Positions 46,417 through 55,942 are shown, counted from the stretch's first letter. The stretch is DNA of 64,000 nucleotides from Bacteroidales bacterium (GCA_017541145.1 JAFXZT010000058.1:1-64000); one strand, 5' to 3'. Notes: generated by a model from the sequence alone, not told the origin. Numbers and translations are program-made.

Positions 46417-48765
46417 TTATTCTGTTTTTATGCTGTCGTTGAGATTACTGTGTACTGTTTTTAATGTTTGAATCGTGATTATCAGTACAATAAGTGCTAC
46501 AATTATTAAAAATACCGCAATAAATACCCAAATTGAAATATCTATTTTTTCGGCAAAGGATTTTTGCCAGTTCGTTACAAATGCTGTTACTACAGGAATT
46601 GTTATTATCAAACTGATTACCAAATATTTCAGATATTTCAGATTACTGCTTATGAGCAAATCCTTGTTGGTAGCTCCCAATATTTTGTGTATTGCGATTT
46701 GTTTTTTGTTGTAATTTTCGTCCAAAATCATGATCAAAATTAGTCCGAGTATCGAAATCATAATAGTAAGAATACCGAGTGTTACAAGTATTCGTTGCAA
46801 CGAAATTTCAGAACTGTAGAGTTTTTTGATGATATCGTCGTAAAATTCCGGGAAAATTGTGTACGCCGGATTTATTTTTTTTGCAGTTTTAGTGATTAAT
46901 TTCAAACATTCGTCGCGGTTGGCATCCGGCGTAAGGCGTACGTAACAATAATTCATCAACGAATCGAAACCGGTATAATATTCTGTTCCTTTAATTTTTA
47001 TTCGTGACGATGTCAACAAAGCATCTTCCACCACGCCGTCCAAATAGCTTGTATCGCTGTTGTTTTTCTGAAAATCGAACATACAATGCAGCTCGTAATC
47101 TGCCAATCTTGAGAAAACTACTCTTGTGGTTCTCATGGAATCGCGATGAAATCCTGAGCCGCGCAATATGTTGATATTGAATACTTTGAAAATATCAGGC
47201 GTTGTAAGAATCATGTTGCATTGATGGACTTCGCCGGTGCTGTCTTTGCCGAGCGAGCGTTGTGACACAAGGTCTGAACCGCCGAGAAGTCCCGCGCTAA
47301 ATGCTACATTTTCTATTCCGGGATGCGATTCCAAAGTGTCGCGAAAATCTTCGTAATGTTTTTGACAAAGCTCGTTGTCAACCATAAAGGCAACAACATT
47401 TTGAGTATTCAGCGTGTTGTTGTTTTCCATCATGCGGTTTTGCAGCAATACAAATGCCGAGGCTGTTATGAGTATAATTCCGAATGTAAATTGTACAATC
47501 GTGAGTATCATCATGAAATGTTTTCTTGCAGTGGAATATCCGATTTTACCTTTTATTGCAAGAGTGATATCAATTTGGGTGAGTTTTATTATCGGATATA
47601 TACTTACAAAAATTCCGATTAAAATTGCAAGTCCTCCTACAAAAAAGCAAATTCCGATATGATTTTTCAATGCAAGTTCCGGCTTGTTGAGTACGGCAAA
47701 TATGCCCGTGATGTTTATGATTTTTATAATCAACATCGCGATTATAAATGCTGCAATGCTAATTATTACATTTTGTAATATCATTGCTGTTCGCTGTTGC
47801 AAAGTGCTGATTCCCATGATTTTGTGTAGCGATATACATTTTATTTCCAAAGGAATTGTTGCAAGATTTAAGTTAAGAAAATTTATAATAGACGCAATCA
47901 GCATCATGATAGAAACCGCTAACAATGAGTAAGATACAAGTTTGCTGCCGCTTGTAAAAAGTTTGTCGCCGGGAGTTTCGTTTTTGTAGTAGATGTCTTT
48001 TACATTCAAAAGGTGATATCTTAATGTATCCGTAGGTCTGTAAACTTTTTCTTCTTTGAGAAACTTGTCGTAATATCTTGAGAGCGTATCTTCCAAAAGC
48101 GGAACATCGCTTACGTTTTTCATTTTTACAAATACTACATAGTTTTGAGAGTAATAATTGTTGCGGTCTTCGGTGATTTTCATAAACATCACATCATCGA
48201 TTGTGATATTTTGTGAATTTTTGTAAATGCCTGATATCGTGTAATTTCTGTAATCTCTGGCGTACCAGTTGTTTGTATAAACTTTGTGTCCGATTACGTC
48301 GGTGGTTCCAAAAATTTCCATTGCCATTTTTTCTGAAATTATTGTAGTTCCCGGTTTGTTGAAATCTTCGATATTTCCTTTTGTAAGTTCAAACGGAAAC
48401 ATGTCAAAAAAATCCTTGTCAACGCAGGCAATTGATGCTATTGTACTGATAGTATCATCGATAATACAGTAATTATCAGGCGTTTTTATGATTGTGGCGG
48501 AAACTTCGATGTAAGGAAAATCTTTGATATCAACAGCTATACCGTAAGGATGGATATAGTTGAATGGTTGTACTTCGTCGTTGTCGTCAAGGCGGAAAAT
48601 CCGGTCGGAATCTTTGGAATAGTTGATATTTTTCTCAAATGAAAGTTGCATCATAATTAGTAAAAGTATGGCGTATGTTACCGCCAAACCCAATGTTGTA
48701 AGGCTTAGCAGTATTTTGTATTTGCCTACTATTCTGAATAAATCCGTTAAAAATGCAATTATCAT
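46417..48765 (-). CDS. ABC transporter permease, FtsX/MacB type
   Basis: This 782-residue permease has the same plan as its partner: a helix at about 18-40, a periplasmic MacB core (45-270), helices around 275-395, a second helix plus periplasmic domain (about 415-640), and a terminal three-helix FtsX block (about 655-770). It is the first gene of a three-gene operon transcribed away from an NtrC-type regulator and kinase. That arrangement suggests the kinase pair controls this exporter. The 154-bp divergent gap contains no recognisable sigma-54 box. Confidence 0.9.
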   Translation of the reverse strand: MIIAFLTDLFRIVGKYKILLSLTTLGLAVTYAILLLIMMQLSFEKNINYSKDSDRIFRLDDNDEVQPFNYIHPYGIAVDIKDFPYIEVSATIIKTPDNYCIIDDTISTIASIACVDKDFFDMFPFELTKGNIEDFNKPGTTIISEKMAMEIFGTTDVIGHKVYTNNWYARDYRNYTISGIYKNSQNITIDDVMFMKITEDRNNYYSQNYVVFVKMKNVSDVPLLEDTLSRYYDKFLKEEKVYRPTDTLRYHLLNVKDIYYKNETPGDKLFTSGSKLVSYSLLAVSIMMLIASIINFLNLNLATIPLEIKCISLHKIMGISTLQQRTAMILQNVIISIAAFIIAMLIIKIINITGIFAVLNKPELALKNHIGICFFVGGLAILIGIFVSIYPIIKLTQIDITLAIKGKIGYSTARKHFMMILTIVQFTFGIILITASAFVLLQNRMMENNNTLNTQNVVAFMVDNELCQKHYEDFRDTLESHPGIENVAFSAGLLGGSDLVSQRSLGKDSTGEVHQCNMILTTPDIFKVFNINILRGSGFHRDSMRTTRVVFSRLADYELHCMFDFQKNNSDTSYLDGVVEDALLTSSRIKIKGTEYYTGFDSLMNYCYVRLTPDANRDECLKLITKTAKKINPAYTIFPEFYDDIIKKLYSSEISLQRILVTLGILTIMISILGLILIMILDENYNKKQIAIHKILGATNKDLLISSNLKYLKYLVISLIITIPVVTAFVTNWQKSFAEKIDISIWVFIAVFLIIVALIVLIITIQTLKTVHSNLNDSIKTE

Positions 48766-48886
48766 TTCTGTATTTTTATATCACTGCGTTGGTATTCTGC
48801 AAGTATAATCGATGTTAAAAAAAAATCTATTTTTAAAATTCCACTACAAAATTATAAAAAATTATGAATTCTTTAAAATTATTTCT

Positions 48887-48903
48887 ATTTTAGCAGCTAA
48901 AAT
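48887..48903. promoter_or_regulatory. 17-bp palindrome upstream of the NtrC-type regulator
   Basis: ATTTTAGC-A-GCTAAAAT is a perfect interrupted palindrome ending 16 bp before the regulator start and within the divergent regulatory gap. It could be an operator for autoregulation or a leader hairpin. No consensus -7/-33 pair was seen here. Confidence 0.5.
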
Positions 48904-48919
48904 TTAGGCTGTAAATGTA

Positions 48920-50278
48920 ATGAAAAAGGGAAAGATTTTAGTAGTAGATGATAATGCCGGTATACGGTCGGCACTGAAAATTATGCTGCCGGCTCATTTT
49001 GAGGAGGTTGAATGCATAGCATCGCCCAAGGTGCTGATTTCAACCATGGAGAGTATGAAACCGCATGTTATTTTACTTGACATGAATTTTAATACAAATA
49101 TCAATTCCGGCAATGAGGGTTTGTTTTGGACAAGCGAAATCAAAAAGATGTCGCCGAAAACCGAGGTCGTACTTTTTACGGCATACGCTGATATTCAGCT
49201 TGCTGTTGAGGGTATGAAACGCGGTGCTTTTGATTTTGTGGTAAAACCTTGGGACAACGACAGGTTTATCGAAACTCTTACCAAGGCTCGTGACAATGCT
49301 TTGGCCGATTTGGACGAACCGGTTTATTTGTCTTCCGGAAGTAAAGATTCTGATATGTATTGGGGCAAAACTCCTCAGATGGAAGTGATTGCACGTCAGG
49401 TTTCACGTATTGCTCCTACTGATGCTACTGTGCTTATCACCGGCGAAAACGGTACAGGTAAAGATTTGTTGGCAACCGAAATTCATAAACAATCGCTTCG
49501 TTGCAATATGTCGATGGTGGCTGTGGATCTCGGAGCTATTACCGAAACTCTTTTTGAATCAGAGCTTTTCGGTCATGTGAAAGGTGCTTTTACTGATGCT
49601 CATACCGACAAAATCGGCAAATTTGAGCAGGCTAACAATTCTACTCTGTTTCTTGATGAAATCGGTAATATTCCGTTGCATCTTCAGGCAAAACTTTTGC
49701 GTGCGTTGCAAAACCGTGTAATTACAAAAGTGGGTGACGGCAAGGAAATTCCGTTTGATATCAGGCTGATTTGTGCTACTAATATGAATCTCGAAAAATT
49801 GGTGAGTGAAGGCAAATTTCGTGAAGACCTTTATTACCGTATCAATACAATGCATATTTCGTTGCCGCCGTTGCGGGAGCGAAAGGAAGATATTGTGCCG
49901 ATTGCCGGTAGATTTATTGAAAATTTCAATCAAAAATATCACCGCAATATCAAAGGCATAAGTCCCGAAGGCGTAAATGTTTTGTATGCGCATCCTTGGA
50001 ACGGTAATATTCGCGAACTTCAGAATGTAATCGAAAAAGCCGTGATACTTTCAGAAACCGAGTATCTCAAGGCTTCGGATTTTATGTTGAATACGCATCA
50101 AACTCCCAAAAGCGAAGTTGTGGAGCAACCTGCCAAAGAGGAAACTCTTGAGGAAGTGGAAGAGCGGACTATCAGAAATGCGATGTCGCTTTGTAGCGGC
50201 AACCTTTCAAAAGTGGCAAAACAACTCAACATCTCGCGACCTACTCTCTATGCAAAACTAAAAAAATATAATATTTGA
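48920..50278 (+). CDS. Sigma-54-interacting response regulator (NtrC family)
   Basis: This 452-residue regulator has three domains. The receiver (1-125) carries Asp54 in ILLDMNF, with VLFTAYAD and VVKPW completing the acidic pocket. The AAA+ domain (about 145-380) has Walker A GENGTGKD, Walker B TLFLDEIGN, and GAFTDA at the sigma-54 contact loop (standard GAFTGA with Gly to Asp). A Fis-type helix-turn-helix is at 415-450 (GNLSKVAKQLNISRPTLYAKL). It activates sigma-54 promoters after phosphorylation, presumably by the kinase encoded next. Divergent ABC genes are the likely targets. Confidence 0.95.
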   Translation: MKKGKILVVDDNAGIRSALKIMLPAHFEEVECIASPKVLISTMESMKPHVILLDMNFNTNINSGNEGLFWTSEIKKMSPKTEVVLFTAYADIQLAVEGMKRGAFDFVVKPWDNDRFIETLTKARDNALADLDEPVYLSSGSKDSDMYWGKTPQMEVIARQVSRIAPTDATVLITGENGTGKDLLATEIHKQSLRCNMSMVAVDLGAITETLFESELFGHVKGAFTDAHTDKIGKFEQANNSTLFLDEIGNIPLHLQAKLLRALQNRVITKVGDGKEIPFDIRLICATNMNLEKLVSEGKFREDLYYRINTMHISLPPLRERKEDIVPIAGRFIENFNQKYHRNIKGISPEGVNVLYAHPWNGNIRELQNVIEKAVILSETEYLKASDFMLNTHQTPKSEVVEQPAKEETLEEVEERTIRNAMSLCSGNLSKVAKQLNISRPTLYAKLKKYNI

Positions 50279-51132
50279 ATACTACTGTTTTAATATTGTT
50301 GGGAATTGTAACATCGATAATTACTTTTGCTGTCGGTTATTACATCTCGTATCGCCGCAGTGTAAAGAAAATCAGTTACATCATGGACGCGTTGGAAGAC
50401 GGTGAAACAAATTTCAGATTTGTAGAAAATTCCAAAATCAACATCGCGCTCAATCGTATGAGAATTATTTTTGAGAAATTCCGTCAAGAATCTGAAGTGG
50501 AATCTTGGTCGAAACTTATCCGTGTGCTTACTCATGAAATCATGAATACAATCACACCGATATCGTCGCTGTCGGAATCGCTTGCCAAAGACGATACTCT
50601 CGATTACAAAGCCGGACTTCAAACCATTTCGCAGAGCAGTAAAGAACTTATAAATTTTGTAAATTCTTACCGCTCGCTTTCCCGAATTTCAGCCCCGGTA
50701 AAAAAGCCGGTGATTGTCAGCGATATGGTTCGTAAGGTTTTGCAACTGAATCTTCCTCTTGCCAAGCAATACGATGTAGAATTTTCTTACAAGGAACTTT
50801 CCAAAGATATTATTCTCTACGCCGACGAAGGACAGATTTCTCAAATTTTGATTAATCTTATAAAAAATGCCTGTCAAGCTAACTCAAAAAATATAATTAT
50901 TACTGCCGAACTTACTGCTGCTGAGGATGTTGTAATAAAAGTAATTGACGATGGCATGGCTATTTCTCACGAATGCAAAGAACAGATTTTTATCCCGTTT
51001 TATACAACAAAAGAAGGCGGTTCGGGTATCGGTCTCAGCTTGTCAAGACAGATTATGAGACTTCACAACGGAACTTTGGAACTTGAAAGCTCCGACAACA
51101 AAGCTACTGTTTTCGCCCTCATTTTCAAATAA
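50275..51132 (+). CDS. Sensor histidine kinase, short membrane-anchored form
   Basis: This 285-residue kinase has one N-terminal helix (about 5-26), no periplasmic sensor, a short linker, and a His-containing dimerisation helix (VLTHEIMNTITPISSLSESL, His about 89). The ATPase domain has the N box (QILINLIKNACQA), G1 (IDDGMAI) and G2 (GGSGIGLSLSRQI). Its TTG start overlaps the regulator stop (TTGA). The first ATG would remove the membrane helix, so TTG is preferred. It presumably phosphorylates the preceding NtrC-type regulator, sensing through the membrane segment or an accessory protein such as the ABC permeases. Confidence 0.9.
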   Translation: MNTTVLILLGIVTSIITFAVGYYISYRRSVKKISYIMDALEDGETNFRFVENSKINIALNRMRIIFEKFRQESEVESWSKLIRVLTHEIMNTITPISSLSESLAKDDTLDYKAGLQTISQSSKELINFVNSYRSLSRISAPVKKPVIVSDMVRKVLQLNLPLAKQYDVEFSYKELSKDIILYADEGQISQILINLIKNACQANSKNIIITAELTAAEDVVIKVIDDGMAISHECKEQIFIPFYTTKEGGSGIGLSLSRQIMRLHNGTLELESSDNKATVFALIFK

Positions 51133-51253
51133 ATAACTGTTAAAGAATAAAAATTTTTGTGCGTTTCAGCAGATTTTTTTATTTTAACATCTTTTATGCT
51201 ACAGAAAACCTACATTTATTAATTTTGTATTTGTAAAAGTAATTATTAAAATT

Positions 51254-53371
51254 ATGAAATATTTATTTTTTTTGTTGACAATTTTATTTTGCGGCTTACA
51301 ACTAAATGCCCAAGATGTAAAATATCCGACGCAAAAATTGATGTCGCAAGGCAATTATGCTTTGGCGGAAACTGAAATTAAAACTGCTCTCGCCGCCGAT
51401 GCCGATGATTGTCTTTACAATTTTTGCGCTTACAAATTATACAGCGACGAAAATTTTTCCGGTAAAAATCAAGATTTAGCTTACGATTATTTGGTACGCG
51501 CCAAAGTCTCTTACGCCAAAACCAAAGATAAGTCAAAGCTTTCCAAAGCCAAACTTTCGCCTTCGATTATCAACCGTCTTGTGGTGAAATATTCTCAGAT
51601 TGCTCTTGACAACGCATTGCAAGCCAATACTTTGGACGCTTGTCAACAGTTTTTGTCAAAATATATTTATGCCAACGACAATCAGAAAAAAACTGCTATT
51701 GACAGAATTACGGTTCTCAATATTCAGAAGTCATTTGTTCAGAATTGGGATTCGCTGAAATATTATCAAAATACTTATAAAAACAGTCCCGAATTTGTTT
51801 CTGTAATTCAGGATTCGATGTATCAGATGTTGAAAAAAGATCCCGTAATTGACAGAATAAAATGGAGTTACATCAATTTCAAATCACCGGAATTGAGAGA
51901 TTCTGCGATGCTGCTTTTGCACAAAGTTTATGAAAATGCCGGAGTTTACAATTTTTCGGATTTTTGGAGTCAGTACAGTTACAAAAATTATCCGGAAATA
52001 AAAGCCAAAGACGATTTGGTGAACGAGACTTACAAAACCGGTAACAAGCTGAAACTTGCAATCGACGGCGCACAATATCGTGTCGGTTATGATGCACTTC
52101 TTGACCTTGTAAAAATGCGTATCAACAGCAACGATTATGAAGGTGCAATTTACAAACTCAATTCATTTGCAGATTATTACGGCGATGATTATTATTTCAA
52201 TACGCTCAAAAAAATGCTTTTGGCTCCGATGGACGAAAGTATTGTTGTAAAAAAATATAGCAAAGATTCTGATACAAAAATTCAACTTATAGATTCCGAC
52301 ACTACATATTCAAGCGATGGCAATGCGGTGATTTTCAGTATGAAAATGAAAAATTCAAGTGAAATAATGCCGAGTAAAAACTTGTTTATAAAAGTTCGTG
52401 ACCGATTCGGAAACTTCGGACCTGCATTTGAAATCGGCAATCCTGTAAACTCGCCCGGCGACGAAACTACACCGTTTTTGCATCCCGACATGAAAACTTT
52501 GTATTTTGCCAGCAACGGTCACAACAATATCGGTGGTTCTGATATTTTTATGTCAACACGTTTGAACGAAGATTCTTGGACAGAATGGTCGGAACCGGTA
52601 AATATCGGAAAAGAGTTTAATACGGCTTACAACGAATCCAATTTCAAAATCACCAACGACGGAACTATTGCGTATTTTTCGCGACTTGTTGACAATGTGA
52701 TTACTTGGTATTACGTGGAAACTCCGCAAAATATTAAACCGGAAGCTGTTACCGCAATTTCCGGCAAGGTTACCGACAATTACGGAAAACCTGTAAAAGT
52801 AAAAATCTCGTGGGAAGACCTTGAAACCCGAAAACTTATCGGTTGGGCAGAAACCAAGAGCAACGGAACTTACACGATTGTACTTCCTGAAGGCAAAAAT
52901 TACGGTTATTTTATCAACAACGATTTGTTTTTCCCGGTTTCGAGCAACGTGGATTTGCGGGATGTTCACGAGTTCAAAGAGTTGAAAAACGATATCACAA
53001 TCGTGAAAATCGAAGACATGGTAAACAAACAAATTCCGATTGTGTTGAACAACTTGTTTTTTGAAGCCGGAAAATCAGAACTGTTGCCGGCATCGCTTAC
53101 CGAATTACAACGCGTTTACAATATACTTGTTGAGAAAAAGTTGAAAGTAGAAATTTCCGGTCATACAGATAATTCCGGTGATGATGCTGTCAATCAATTG
53201 CTTTCGGAAGCCAGAGCCAAAGCTGTGAAAGATTATTTGGTAGAACTCGGTTACGATTCAGGGCTTTTGGTGACAATCGGTTACGGTAAAAAGAAACCTA
53301 TAGCGAACAATGATACTCCGGAAGGTCGTCAGAAAAACCGCCGTGTAGAATTGCGTGTTCTGAAAAAATAA
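51254..53371 (+). CDS. PorE-like OmpA family protein (helical repeats, PD40, CRD, OmpA)
   Basis: This 705-residue envelope protein has a signal peptide at 1-19 (LNAQ, no lipobox). Helical TPR-like repeats span about 22-330. Beta-propeller PD40 segments span about 375-490 (FLHPDMKTLYFASNGHNNIGGSDIF). A carboxypeptidase-regulatory-like domain follows (503-599, ISGKVTDNYGKPV), and an OmpA C-terminal peptidoglycan-binding domain closes the protein (600-705, FFEAGKSELLP; GHTDNSGDD; NRRVEL). This order equals that of T9SS component PorE. A role in anchoring an outer-membrane machine to peptidoglycan is inferred, as is assignment to T9SS itself. A paralogue begins at 62655. A -7-like TAATTTTG lies at 51220-51227. 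Confidence 0.86.
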   Translation: MKYLFFLLTILFCGLQLNAQDVKYPTQKLMSQGNYALAETEIKTALAADADDCLYNFCAYKLYSDENFSGKNQDLAYDYLVRAKVSYAKTKDKSKLSKAKLSPSIINRLVVKYSQIALDNALQANTLDACQQFLSKYIYANDNQKKTAIDRITVLNIQKSFVQNWDSLKYYQNTYKNSPEFVSVIQDSMYQMLKKDPVIDRIKWSYINFKSPELRDSAMLLLHKVYENAGVYNFSDFWSQYSYKNYPEIKAKDDLVNETYKTGNKLKLAIDGAQYRVGYDALLDLVKMRINSNDYEGAIYKLNSFADYYGDDYYFNTLKKMLLAPMDESIVVKKYSKDSDTKIQLIDSDTTYSSDGNAVIFSMKMKNSSEIMPSKNLFIKVRDRFGNFGPAFEIGNPVNSPGDETTPFLHPDMKTLYFASNGHNNIGGSDIFMSTRLNEDSWTEWSEPVNIGKEFNTAYNESNFKITNDGTIAYFSRLVDNVITWYYVETPQNIKPEAVTAISGKVTDNYGKPVKVKISWEDLETRKLIGWAETKSNGTYTIVLPEGKNYGYFINNDLFFPVSSNVDLRDVHEFKELKNDITIVKIEDMVNKQIPIVLNNLFFEAGKSELLPASLTELQRVYNILVEKKLKVEISGHTDNSGDDAVNQLLSEARAKAVKDYLVELGYDSGLLVTIGYGKKKPIANNDTPEGRQKNRRVELRVLKK

Positions 53372-53419
53372 TAGAAAGTTTGATGATAATTTTTTAAGAG
53401 ATGTCATAAAAAACAATCA

Positions 53420-53454
53420 GGGCGAAATCGATAAATTTTTGTTCGATTTCGCCC
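53420..53454. terminator. Bidirectional terminator between convergent genes
   Basis: A 12-bp perfect stem (GGGCGAAATCGA 53420-53431 with TCGATTTCGCCC 53443-53454) has a T-rich tract (TGATTGTTTTTT) on the minus side, between the OmpA gene and the coiled-coil gene. Confidence 0.82.
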
Positions 53455-53462
53455 GATTTGTA

Positions 53463-55076
53463 TTAATATCCTTCCATAAAATCGTTGTAAAATTCGTCTG
53501 TTTTTCTTGAGAGTTCTTCAGCAGATGATTTCAGTTGGTCGGTTTTTAATTCTATTTGATATGGTGTTAATGAGTTGAGATTTTCTTTACTTATCTCATT
53601 CAACCTTGATATTTCTTCCAAAATCGATTTATATGTTTGCTGTTCATCACTAGAAAATGAGATGTTTTCTTTCTTTGCAAAATCATTTATGCGGTCGATT
53701 TTTCTTGAAATTTGTTGCGAATAATTTTGCCAATCGGCAACCGCCTCGTTGTATTTCTGACACGCTTGTTCATAATTGTTTGAGCCGCCGGAAGTTGAAT
53801 AATGATTCTTGATATTTGTTTGATTGTTTTTAGGTTGAGTGTTATTATTTTGCGACGGCGAATAATTTGACGGCGTGTTTTTCTTAATTTCTTCAAATTG
53901 GATTTTGAGTTGCGAAGTAAGAGATTCCACGTCGAATTTTGTATTTTCTATTATTTTGATTTCTTCAGCTATTTTTGCCGCGTCAGAATTTGAATAATCC
54001 TTGTTAACAAGGTCTTGAAGGTTTTGCTGTTTTTCTTTTAAAGTTTCAACATTTTTAGTAAAAACGTTGTTGGAATATTGAGTGAGGTCTCCGATATCCT
54101 GAGTGAGATTTTGAGACAAAATAAGTACCGTGCGGGAAGAAGTTTTTAGATTGTTCATCTTAACGATTGCATCTGCTTTTTGTTCTTCAGCAATTTGACT
54201 ATCGTATTGAGCTATAGCGTTTTGCAATTTTGGACGGCACGAACGGCAATGAGTAATTGCGTATTTGTTTTTCAGTTCGGTGAGAATTTTTTTGTTGTCG
54301 TCGGATGACAGGCGCATCATCAGCGGTTCAAAATCTCTGGTAAAATACAATGTTTCTATTTTGTTGATTAAATCAGCGATACGATGTTCCATTTCGCTTT
54401 CTTCCGGCATTGTTACTGAATACAAGACATTTAAGTCACGCTCGATGTCGCTGATAGCAAATGTTTTAGTAAAATCTTCTTCGTACCTTTCAGAACATTT
54501 TACAAGTTCCATGATATTTTTGAGTTCGGTGTTACGAGCCATATTTTTGTCGGCAAGTTTTAGAACATCATTGTAATGTCCTTTGAAAATATCTTTGAAA
54601 ATTTCATCGTCTTCGTATTCGCTATTGCGTTGACAATAAAGTATATAAAATGTTCTGTAACTGTCAATTAAGTCAAGTAACATCTGATTTCTGCCTTCTT
54701 GATTGGTACGGTTTTTATTGTCAGTATAGTTTTTCTCACATTTTGATAGTTTTACAAATTCTTCCAAAAATTGATTCAACGTTTGTTCGTAGGAATACAA
54801 TTTTTGATTGAGTTCTTTGTTTTCATATTTGTTTTTGATATCTAATTTTCTTGCCAAAACACTTTCGTCAGTAATCTCGGAAGTAATATTCAGCGGTGAA
54901 ATATATTTTGATTTGTAGTTGACAGACACCAAAAACGGGTATTTCACATCGTCGATGTAAGATAGAATATTGCTCTTGTTGAGATCTTCGCCCCAATCTT
55001 TGTCTACAAGTTTGTTAATTTCTTTTTTATAATTATTGTCTTGCGGTTTAAAAAGATAGACACCGATAGAATACAA
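53463..55076 (-). CDS. Coiled-coil protein of unknown function, downstream part of a frameshifted gene
   Basis: This 537-codon frame is rich in Lys, Glu and Asn and almost entirely helical. Long heptad-like stretches lie around 300-380 and 430-530, a CRSCRP segment lies around 277, and a low-complexity N/Q/S/P linker lies near 395-425. Its only start is a TTG at 55076, but the frame is open upstream to 55139 and encodes a sensible continuation (NAKYEFSSTIDIYKDDFNKK). That continuation joins the end of the upstream frame 55105-55701 across an A7 tract (plus-strand T7, 55135-55141). The two frames are very probably one gene of about 745 codons split by a one-base difference. No family recognised. 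Confidence 0.7.
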   Translation of the reverse strand: MYSIGVYLFKPQDNNYKKEINKLVDKDWGEDLNKSNILSYIDDVKYPFLVSVNYKSKYISPLNITSEITDESVLARKLDIKNKYENKELNQKLYSYEQTLNQFLEEFVKLSKCEKNYTDNKNRTNQEGRNQMLLDLIDSYRTFYILYCQRNSEYEDDEIFKDIFKGHYNDVLKLADKNMARNTELKNIMELVKCSERYEEDFTKTFAISDIERDLNVLYSVTMPEESEMEHRIADLINKIETLYFTRDFEPLMMRLSSDDNKKILTELKNKYAITHCRSCRPKLQNAIAQYDSQIAEEQKADAIVKMNNLKTSSRTVLILSQNLTQDIGDLTQYSNNVFTKNVETLKEKQQNLQDLVNKDYSNSDAAKIAEEIKIIENTKFDVESLTSQLKIQFEEIKKNTPSNYSPSQNNNTQPKNNQTNIKNHYSTSGGSNNYEQACQKYNEAVADWQNYSQQISRKIDRINDFAKKENISFSSDEQQTYKSILEEISRLNEISKENLNSLTPYQIELKTDQLKSSAEELSRKTDEFYNDFMEGY

Positions 55077-55104
55077 TTTCTTGTTGAAATCGTCTTTGTA
55101 AATA

Positions 55105-55701
55105 TCAATTGTTGACGAAAATTCGTATTTTGCATTTTTTTATCTTGCTATCCATCAATCTGCTAAGTTCGCCCGTAAAAGTTTTTGCAGCTGACAATGG
55201 AGTTGATAATTTTGAAATATTTTCAAGTTGTTGTGTTACAAAATTAAAAACTGTATTTTCTTTGGCGGCTGTTATTATTTCCATCCTTATAGTGGCAGAA
55301 ACTTTATCGCCGGAAATCGACGAGATAGGGTAGTTTTGCATGATTCTTACCTTGTCGCGGTAGTTGGCTTGAATTATTCCGGTTTTGTCGTCCGCTTGAA
55401 AATTGTAAAGCGGATACGATACATCCGTAAGAATTGTACCTTTGAGTTCCGCCGAAATAAAGACTGATTTTACATCCTGTTTTTTACGTTTTTCGCCTGC
55501 CCAAACATCGTTGAGAAGATCCTCTATTTTGTTCATATTCACTAAATAGAGGTCGGTAGTGAGATATTGCCATTCTTCGTTGAACTTGTCGTTGACTTTT
55601 TCATAATAAATTTCATCAACTTCCACGTTGTGAGGTTTGGGTTGTGCAAATGTTGTAGTTTGAATACCGAAAAGCATTAATAAAAGTAATAGATGTTTCA
55701 T
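55105..55701 (-). CDS. Secreted N-terminal part of the frameshifted coiled-coil gene
   Basis: This 198-residue frame has a signal peptide at 1-20 (TTTFAQ) and a beta-rich domain with strands such as VKSVFISAELKGTILTDV and ISGDKVSATIRMEII. A helix follows, ending DSKIKK. At that point a run of seven A leads out of frame; six A (or a +1 ribosomal shift) would continue into the 53463 frame. The domain resembles the surface or periplasmic N-terminal part of a large Bacteroidota envelope protein, but I cannot name it. Treat as one broken or slippage-controlled gene with 53463-55139. Confidence 0.7.
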   Translation of the reverse strand: MKHLLLLLMLFGIQTTTFAQPKPHNVEVDEIYYEKVNDKFNEEWQYLTTDLYLVNMNKIEDLLNDVWAGEKRKKQDVKSVFISAELKGTILTDVSYPLYNFQADDKTGIIQANYRDKVRIMQNYPISSISGDKVSATIRMEIITAAKENTVFNFVTQQLENISKLSTPLSAAKTFTGELSRLMDSKIKKCKIRIFVNN

Positions 55702-55815
55702 AATTATTTGTTATTCGTCTAATTTACAAAAAGTTACAGTATAAATAGCATGATATTTTCTTTGACATCGCGCTTTTTTCATTTCGTGGCAAAAAAAATG
55801 AAAATCTATAAAATA

Positions 55816-55927
55816 TGCAAATTTTTATTAAAAGATTTAAATCATGCAGATTTATTTTCAAAAAGTAAATTTGCATGATTTTACTGTAAAAAGTTTTGCA
55901 GATTTGTTTCTTAAAAGTAAATTTGCA
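55816..55927. repeat. Tandem inverted repeats over the promoter of the second DUF4143 ATPase
   Basis: TGC(A/G)ATTT half-sites occur at 55816-55824 (TGCAAATTT), 55845-55853 and 55897-55905 (TGCAGATTT). Inverted copies AAATTTGCA occur at 55867-55875 and 55919-55927. They form two identical units, TGCAGATTT-N13-AAATTTGCA, exactly 52 bp apart. The second unit contains the -7 box. This fits an operator array. Confidence 0.72.
55894..55925 (+). promoter_or_regulatory. Promoter of the second DUF4143 ATPase
   Basis: TTTTG at 55894-55898, a 19-bp spacer and TAAATTTG at 55918-55925 match the Bacteroidota consensus. They place the transcript start after 55930, which excludes the long frame starting at 55844. 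Confidence 0.7.
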
Positions 55928-55942
55928 AAAAAAATGAATGCC

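Noticed and set aside
48766..48919. Sigma-54 (-24/-12) promoter in the ABC/NtrC divergent gap
   Set aside because: No GG-N10-GC pair resembling TGGCAC-N5-TTGCW was found on either strand.
55844..55942. Extended N-terminus of the second DUF4143 ATPase
   Set aside because: These codons lie over the inverted-repeat array and promoter and do not resemble the family, which starts at the MIERTLKDKL segment.
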